NCBI RefSeq assembly: GCF_002019605.1
Contig: NZ_KV917368.1
Coordinates: 3,293,527 to 3,357,526, forward strand
Direction of reading: 5' to 3'
Length of the DNA stretch: 64,000 bases
Source: Alkalihalobacterium alkalinitrilicum
GTDB taxonomy: Bacteria; Bacillota; Bacilli; Bacillales; Bacillaceae_F
Below the pieces are notes generated by a model. The model was not told the origin of the DNA, made no database searches, and worked only from the letters and a program-made list of their open reading frames with translations. Of this stretch, positions 60,551 to 64,000 are shown one piece after another. The first letter of the stretch is position 1. Each line of letters begins with the position of its first letter. The position numbers and the translations under genes were made by a program.

Positions 60551-61723
60551 TTATGATTGTTCGTCAACAGCACGTTTCGATTGTACAACATAAAATCGAT
60601 ATAAGATAAATGCGACAACAGATAAGAAAATTCCCGAAATATAAGGCAGTCCTATTGCAAACGTAAAGAGGAAACCACCTAATGGCGGGCCTAAAATTCT
60701 ACCTAGGGAGTCAAAAGAAGATAGCAATCCTGTTGAACTTCCGTAACCAGTTGCTGATTGTTTTGTAATAAGGGAAGATACACTTGGACGAATCAGACCA
60801 TTTCCAATTCCAAATATGGATAAAAATATGGCAGCTGTAGTAAAGTTGTCAATGAATAATATGAACCCAAAGCCCACTGCAGAAACCGTAATCCCAATTT
60901 GGATAACAGTACCTTCACCGTATTTTTTTGTTAACCTTCCAACGAGTCCACCTTGAACAATTGCCCCTGCTAACCCCATTATCATAAATATGTAACCTAA
61001 TTGAACAGGTCCTAGCCCTGCTCTTTCCGCAGCAAAATACGCAAATGTTGCTTCAAGTCCAGCTAATGATAACGAAACAAACAACTGTAAGTAAAACAAA
61101 ATTGATCTTGATCCTTTGAGTTCGTTACGTAACGATGTTTTCTTCGAAGCTCGTTCAGCTCTACTTTCAGGGGAAAGAGACTCTTTTAATAGGAAAAACA
61201 CGAGTAAACTTGTAATGAAAGCGGCAATGGTAGCTACATAAAACGGCATGCTCAAACTGAATTGTGAAAACACTCCTCCAATGGCAGGACCAAAAACGAA
61301 TCCAAGTCCAACCGCTGCTCCAATAATCCCCATCCCTTTGCCACGATTTTCTTCTGAAGTTATATCGGCTACATACGCCATTATAGTTGGCATATTAGCA
61401 GCTGACAGAAACCCACCGATAATTCGGGCCGCAAACAGCATCCATAGCTGGGTGGAAAGTGCCATAAATAAAAATGACATAGCTAATCCTAATATCCCAA
61501 TGATAATAACAGGCTTTCGACCGATACGATCGGAAATTCTTCCCCACATCGGTGCAAAAATGAGCTGCATGAAGGAATAAGTGGCCATGAGTAAACCTAA
61601 CTGAGTAGGAGATGCTCCCATTTCTTCAGCGTAAAAAGGCATAACAGGAATAATGATACCGAAGCCAACCATAACAAGAAACATGGTTGCAAATAAAATA
61701 GAAAGTTCTTTTTTGAAATTCAT
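60551..61723 (-). CDS. MFS drug-efflux-type transporter
   Basis: 390 residues, 12 membrane segments. Motif A GRISDRIGRKPVII between helices 2 and 3 and the antiporter motif C GAAVGLGFVFGPAIGG in helix 5 place it with DHA1 proton antiporters (Bmr/NorA/TetA-like). The substrate cannot be told. The ATG of MNFKKELS is used; a GTG five codons upstream overlaps GGAGTG. Its 3' terminator hosts a group II intron. Confidence 0.88.
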   Translation of the reverse strand: MNFKKELSILFATMFLVMVGFGIIIPVMPFYAEEMGASPTQLGLLMATYSFMQLIFAPMWGRISDRIGRKPVIIIGILGLAMSFLFMALSTQLWMLFAARIIGGFLSAANMPTIMAYVADITSEENRGKGMGIIGAAVGLGFVFGPAIGGVFSQFSLSMPFYVATIAAFITSLLVFFLLKESLSPESRAERASKKTSLRNELKGSRSILFYLQLFVSLSLAGLEATFAYFAAERAGLGPVQLGYIFMIMGLAGAIVQGGLVGRLTKKYGEGTVIQIGITVSAVGFGFILFIDNFTTAAIFLSIFGIGNGLIRPSVSSLITKQSATGYGSSTGLLSSFDSLGRILGPPLGGFLFTFAIGLPYISGIFLSVVAFILYRFYVVQSKRAVDEQS

Positions 61724-61738
61724 AGTGGATATGTTCAC

Positions 61739-62205
61739 TCCAAATTGGCAGATATTTTAACTTAAATTTTTGTTTGATCCATTGCTGAAAAGGTATTAGT
61801 AAATAACTGTCGAACGAATATCTATACTTTCTTTTATTCTAGCATAGAAGAACGGACTTTTATATTTCAAATAAACAGATGATTTTCGATTGCACTATAG
61901 TATCCCGCTTTACTTTTATCTTAATAATTGACAGTATATGACTCACTTATTATGTATAAGCTGTATTATAGCACAATGTTACTTAATAATTCCTTGTCAC
62001 TTTATGTTTGTGTGACTGATGAACATCATATTTCATAATCATCATAGACTTTGTCTGAAACTGCAGTTCAAATTTCATATGCTAAAAGAAATTTTGATAG
62101 AAAATCTTTCGAATTACTTAACATTTTTATATAAAATACATTATATTACATATGTATTCATTTTATAGAACAGAACTTTATTTACATTTTGATAGGAGTT
62201 AAGTT
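61739..62205. other. Intergenic region between MFS and Spo0E-like genes
   Basis: AT-rich, no gene seen. It must hold the divergent promoters of both flanking genes. TGTCGAA at 61808-61814 matches a Spo0A box but a seven-base match is expected by chance in a window of this size. Confidence 0.3.
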
Positions 62206-62382
62206 ATGAGTATAAATATAGAGGAAATTATAAAATTAGAAAATAAAATTGAATGGTTGCGAAACCAGATGAATACTAATGGTAAACTGAATGGGCTTAA
62301 CCATTCCGAAACCCTTAAATATAGCCAAGAACTTGATCATTGTTTGAACAAATACCACCAAGTTAGTTCCAATCCAAAGTAA
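62206..62382 (+). CDS. Spo0E-like aspartyl-phosphate phosphatase
   Basis: 58 residues, the size of small Spo0E/YnzD/YisI proteins. Two helices (IEEIIKLENKIEWLRNQMN and ETLKYSQELDHCLNKYHQV) with the family signature SQELDxxLNKY in the second. Such proteins dephosphorylate Spo0A~P and delay sporulation. AGGAG lies 7 bases before the ATG. It stands alone. Confidence 0.88.
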   Translation: MSINIEEIIKLENKIEWLRNQMNTNGKLNGLNHSETLKYSQELDHCLNKYHQVSSNPK

Positions 62383-62527
62383 CTCGTTAATCTAATATTT
62401 AGTGTTTATCCCTATTCCTTTTCCAATATACCATCTAATTTAATCCATTTATCCTCATATTATCCATCATTCTTGCGATCTAATTATAAAAATCCAGTGA
62501 GCAACTATTTCTCCCTGGATTTGTTTA

Positions 62528-64000
62528 TTACTTTTGTTCCGTTTTACAGTAAGCATCCACAAAAAACTGAGGGTTAAGCGGTTCTCCAGTTACTTTTTCA
62601 ATTTTCTTATTCCAATGATATTTTGATCCTGGTTGAAAAAACTGTTCTTTTAAAAATTGACCTACTTTTGTTGTGAAAAACGGTACTGATAACTTAGATT
62701 TTATATACTGATGAAGTTGGGCAGAAGTCAGCTCACCTAGTAGATAATTTTGATAATAAACAGGTGCTAATGTAAAGTGGATTTTCGCAGCCCAATCTGG
62801 TTGATTACGTCCTTCAGGCGGATTGATCAATTGAATTTCTTTGACTAGCTTCCACCATAAGGCGTTTAAGTCTTGTTGTGGATTTTCATATAGCTCTCTT
62901 TCAAAAAATACAAACGTAATAATCCACCTTGCTGAAATGAGCATTTTTAATTGTTCATACTTTTCTAATGCTGGAGCCAATGTTTCTAACTCATCTTCCT
63001 CGATTTTTACAAAGGTTGCTAACCATTCTTTGTTGCCCGTCATCTTACCAAACAGCATCGCGATCGCTTCTGTTGTTAAGATGTGAGCAGGTGTTCTTAG
63101 AAGTTCAGGTAATTCCAAATCTAAGTATTTAAAATAGGCCGCGTGCCCGAACTCATGCAACATCGTACCCATCCAGTAGGAATTTGGTTGATTGTTACAT
63201 AAAACACGGGTGTCTCCCCTACGATCCATATCGATACAAAAGGCTGTTGGATTTTTTCCAGGACGGGGATTTAAGTCACTTTTTGCATATAGATCTTCAA
63301 TTGGAATATCCATTGCAGCAAATGTTTCTGCTGTTAATTTTTCGATATCTGCATTTTTAAAATATCTGTCCAAATTAGTTACTTCTGTTGCAGGTGCCTC
63401 TTGGAAAAAAGGATCGACATAATGCCATGGCCTTAATTCCAATTCCGTGATCCCAAACTTTTTAACTAATTGCTGATCTAATTCTTTTTTTAACTTACGA
63501 TAGGTAGTATCAGATAATTCAATTAGGTTTTCGAAGATTGTAAAAATTTCATCGCGATCCAATTCTTGATTTTCAAACGACATTTCGTGAAAGTTATTAT
63601 AGCCAACAGCTTTTGCTGCATGATTTCTTTTATGAACAAGGGATAACAGCTTCTCTTCGACCACTTGACCAACTTCTTTTGACGCTTTCCATGCGTTCAT
63701 ACGTTCTTGTTCGTCTAAACTATTCATTAAAATACTGCGGATGTCATTTGCCGATAACTTCTCCCCATTCACTTCTGGCTCGTACGTATTAAACATGTGA
63801 TTTAACTCTGCAGATAGTTGAGATAACTCCTTCAGACTTTCCTTAGGAAGTTGATTTTCTCTAGCTGTATTTTGTAAACTTTTGAGTTGCCTCTTTTCAA
63901 GAGCAGTTAATTTATCTTCCTGCAAATAAGTTTTAATACTTTCAAACAAGTTGGGGTTTGAAAAATACGTTCGAAACTCCGTCTGTGCTTCCCCTACTTT
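62528..64000 (-). CDS. Zinc metallopeptidase of the M2/M3 type, N terminus beyond the window
   Basis: At least 490 residues; the frame is open to position 64000, where the N terminus is missing. Zinc site TMLHEFGHAAYFKYLD with the third ligand in TTEAIAMLFGK. KIHFTLAPVYYQNYLLGEL near the C terminus resembles the substrate-binding tyrosine region of ACE-like M2 peptidases, and the length fits that family better than M3 oligoendopeptidases. No signal peptide can be judged. Probably a peptidyl-dipeptidase or oligopeptidase. Confidence 0.8.
   Translation of the reverse strand, partial: KVGEAQTEFRTYFSNPNLFESIKTYLQEDKLTALEKRQLKSLQNTARENQLPKESLKELSQLSAELNHMFNTYEPEVNGEKLSANDIRSILMNSLDEQERMNAWKASKEVGQVVEEKLLSLVHKRNHAAKAVGYNNFHEMSFENQELDRDEIFTIFENLIELSDTTYRKLKKELDQQLVKKFGITELELRPWHYVDPFFQEAPATEVTNLDRYFKNADIEKLTAETFAAMDIPIEDLYAKSDLNPRPGKNPTAFCIDMDRRGDTRVLCNNQPNSYWMGTMLHEFGHAAYFKYLDLELPELLRTPAHILTTEAIAMLFGKMTGNKEWLATFVKIEEDELETLAPALEKYEQLKMLISARWIITFVFFERELYENPQQDLNALWWKLVKEIQLINPPEGRNQPDWAAKIHFTLAPVYYQNYLLGELTSAQLHQYIKSKLSVPFFTTKVGQFLKEQFFQPGSKYHWNKKIEKVTGEPLNPQFFVDAYCKTEQK

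Noticed and set aside
61808..61814. TGTCGAA as a Spo0A box
   Set aside because: Seven-base matches are expected several times by chance in 64 kb on two strands, and no second box is nearby.

Overview
The window reads as chromosome from a low-GC, endospore-forming member of the Bacillaceae. The evidence is a Bacillus-type purEKBCSQLFMNHD operon behind a guanine riboswitch and paired PurBoxes, the core block yerABC-pcrB-pcrA-ligA-camS-gatCAB-dagK-rlmCD in B. subtilis-like order, small GerP-type spore proteins, a Spo0E-like peptide and the bpsA-bpsB alkylpyrone pair. I cannot name the species.

Layout. 1-1870 is a copper-resistance locus (copA cut by the window edge, copZ, csoR) with three CsoR-operator-like sites and a palindromic repeat element between copZ and copA. 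1961-9430 is accessory DNA: two gene wrecks, a Dus enzyme, an unrecognised coiled-coil gene between two ~220-bp direct repeats, a GAF-PAS-PAS-GGDEF-EAL protein behind a c-di-GMP-I riboswitch, and an integrase scrap. 10001-12369 is a possible signalling operon: a diguanylate cyclase, a CarH-like B12-binding protein, an IsdG-like monooxygenase and an unrecognised helical protein. 12527-17508 is a mobile-element graveyard: an IS4-family element with a nonsense mutation, a full-length serine recombinase, a second recombinase decapitated by an IS3-family element, and that IS.

17624-40723 is the housekeeping block, interrupted by an IS150-type element that landed in the loop of the presumed dagK terminator, and including a BCCT transporter, adenine deaminase and a 53-bp tandem repeat array. 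41301-54505 is a probable membrane peptide followed by the pur operon, read on the minus strand from the PurBox/riboswitch leader. 54540-58405 holds yebE-yebG, spore-associated small genes and bpsAB. 58575-60429 is a group II intron sitting directly behind the terminator of an MFS exporter gene; its reverse transcriptase is frameshifted and appears to lack a catalytic aspartate. The window ends with a Spo0E-like gene and the 3' part of a zinc metallopeptidase gene.

The most interesting non-housekeeping content is the c-di-GMP layer: a riboswitch in front of the gene for a c-di-GMP enzyme, and about 1 kb away a diguanylate cyclase translationally overlapped with a putative cobalamin light sensor. 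No CRISPR array, rRNA or tRNA was seen.
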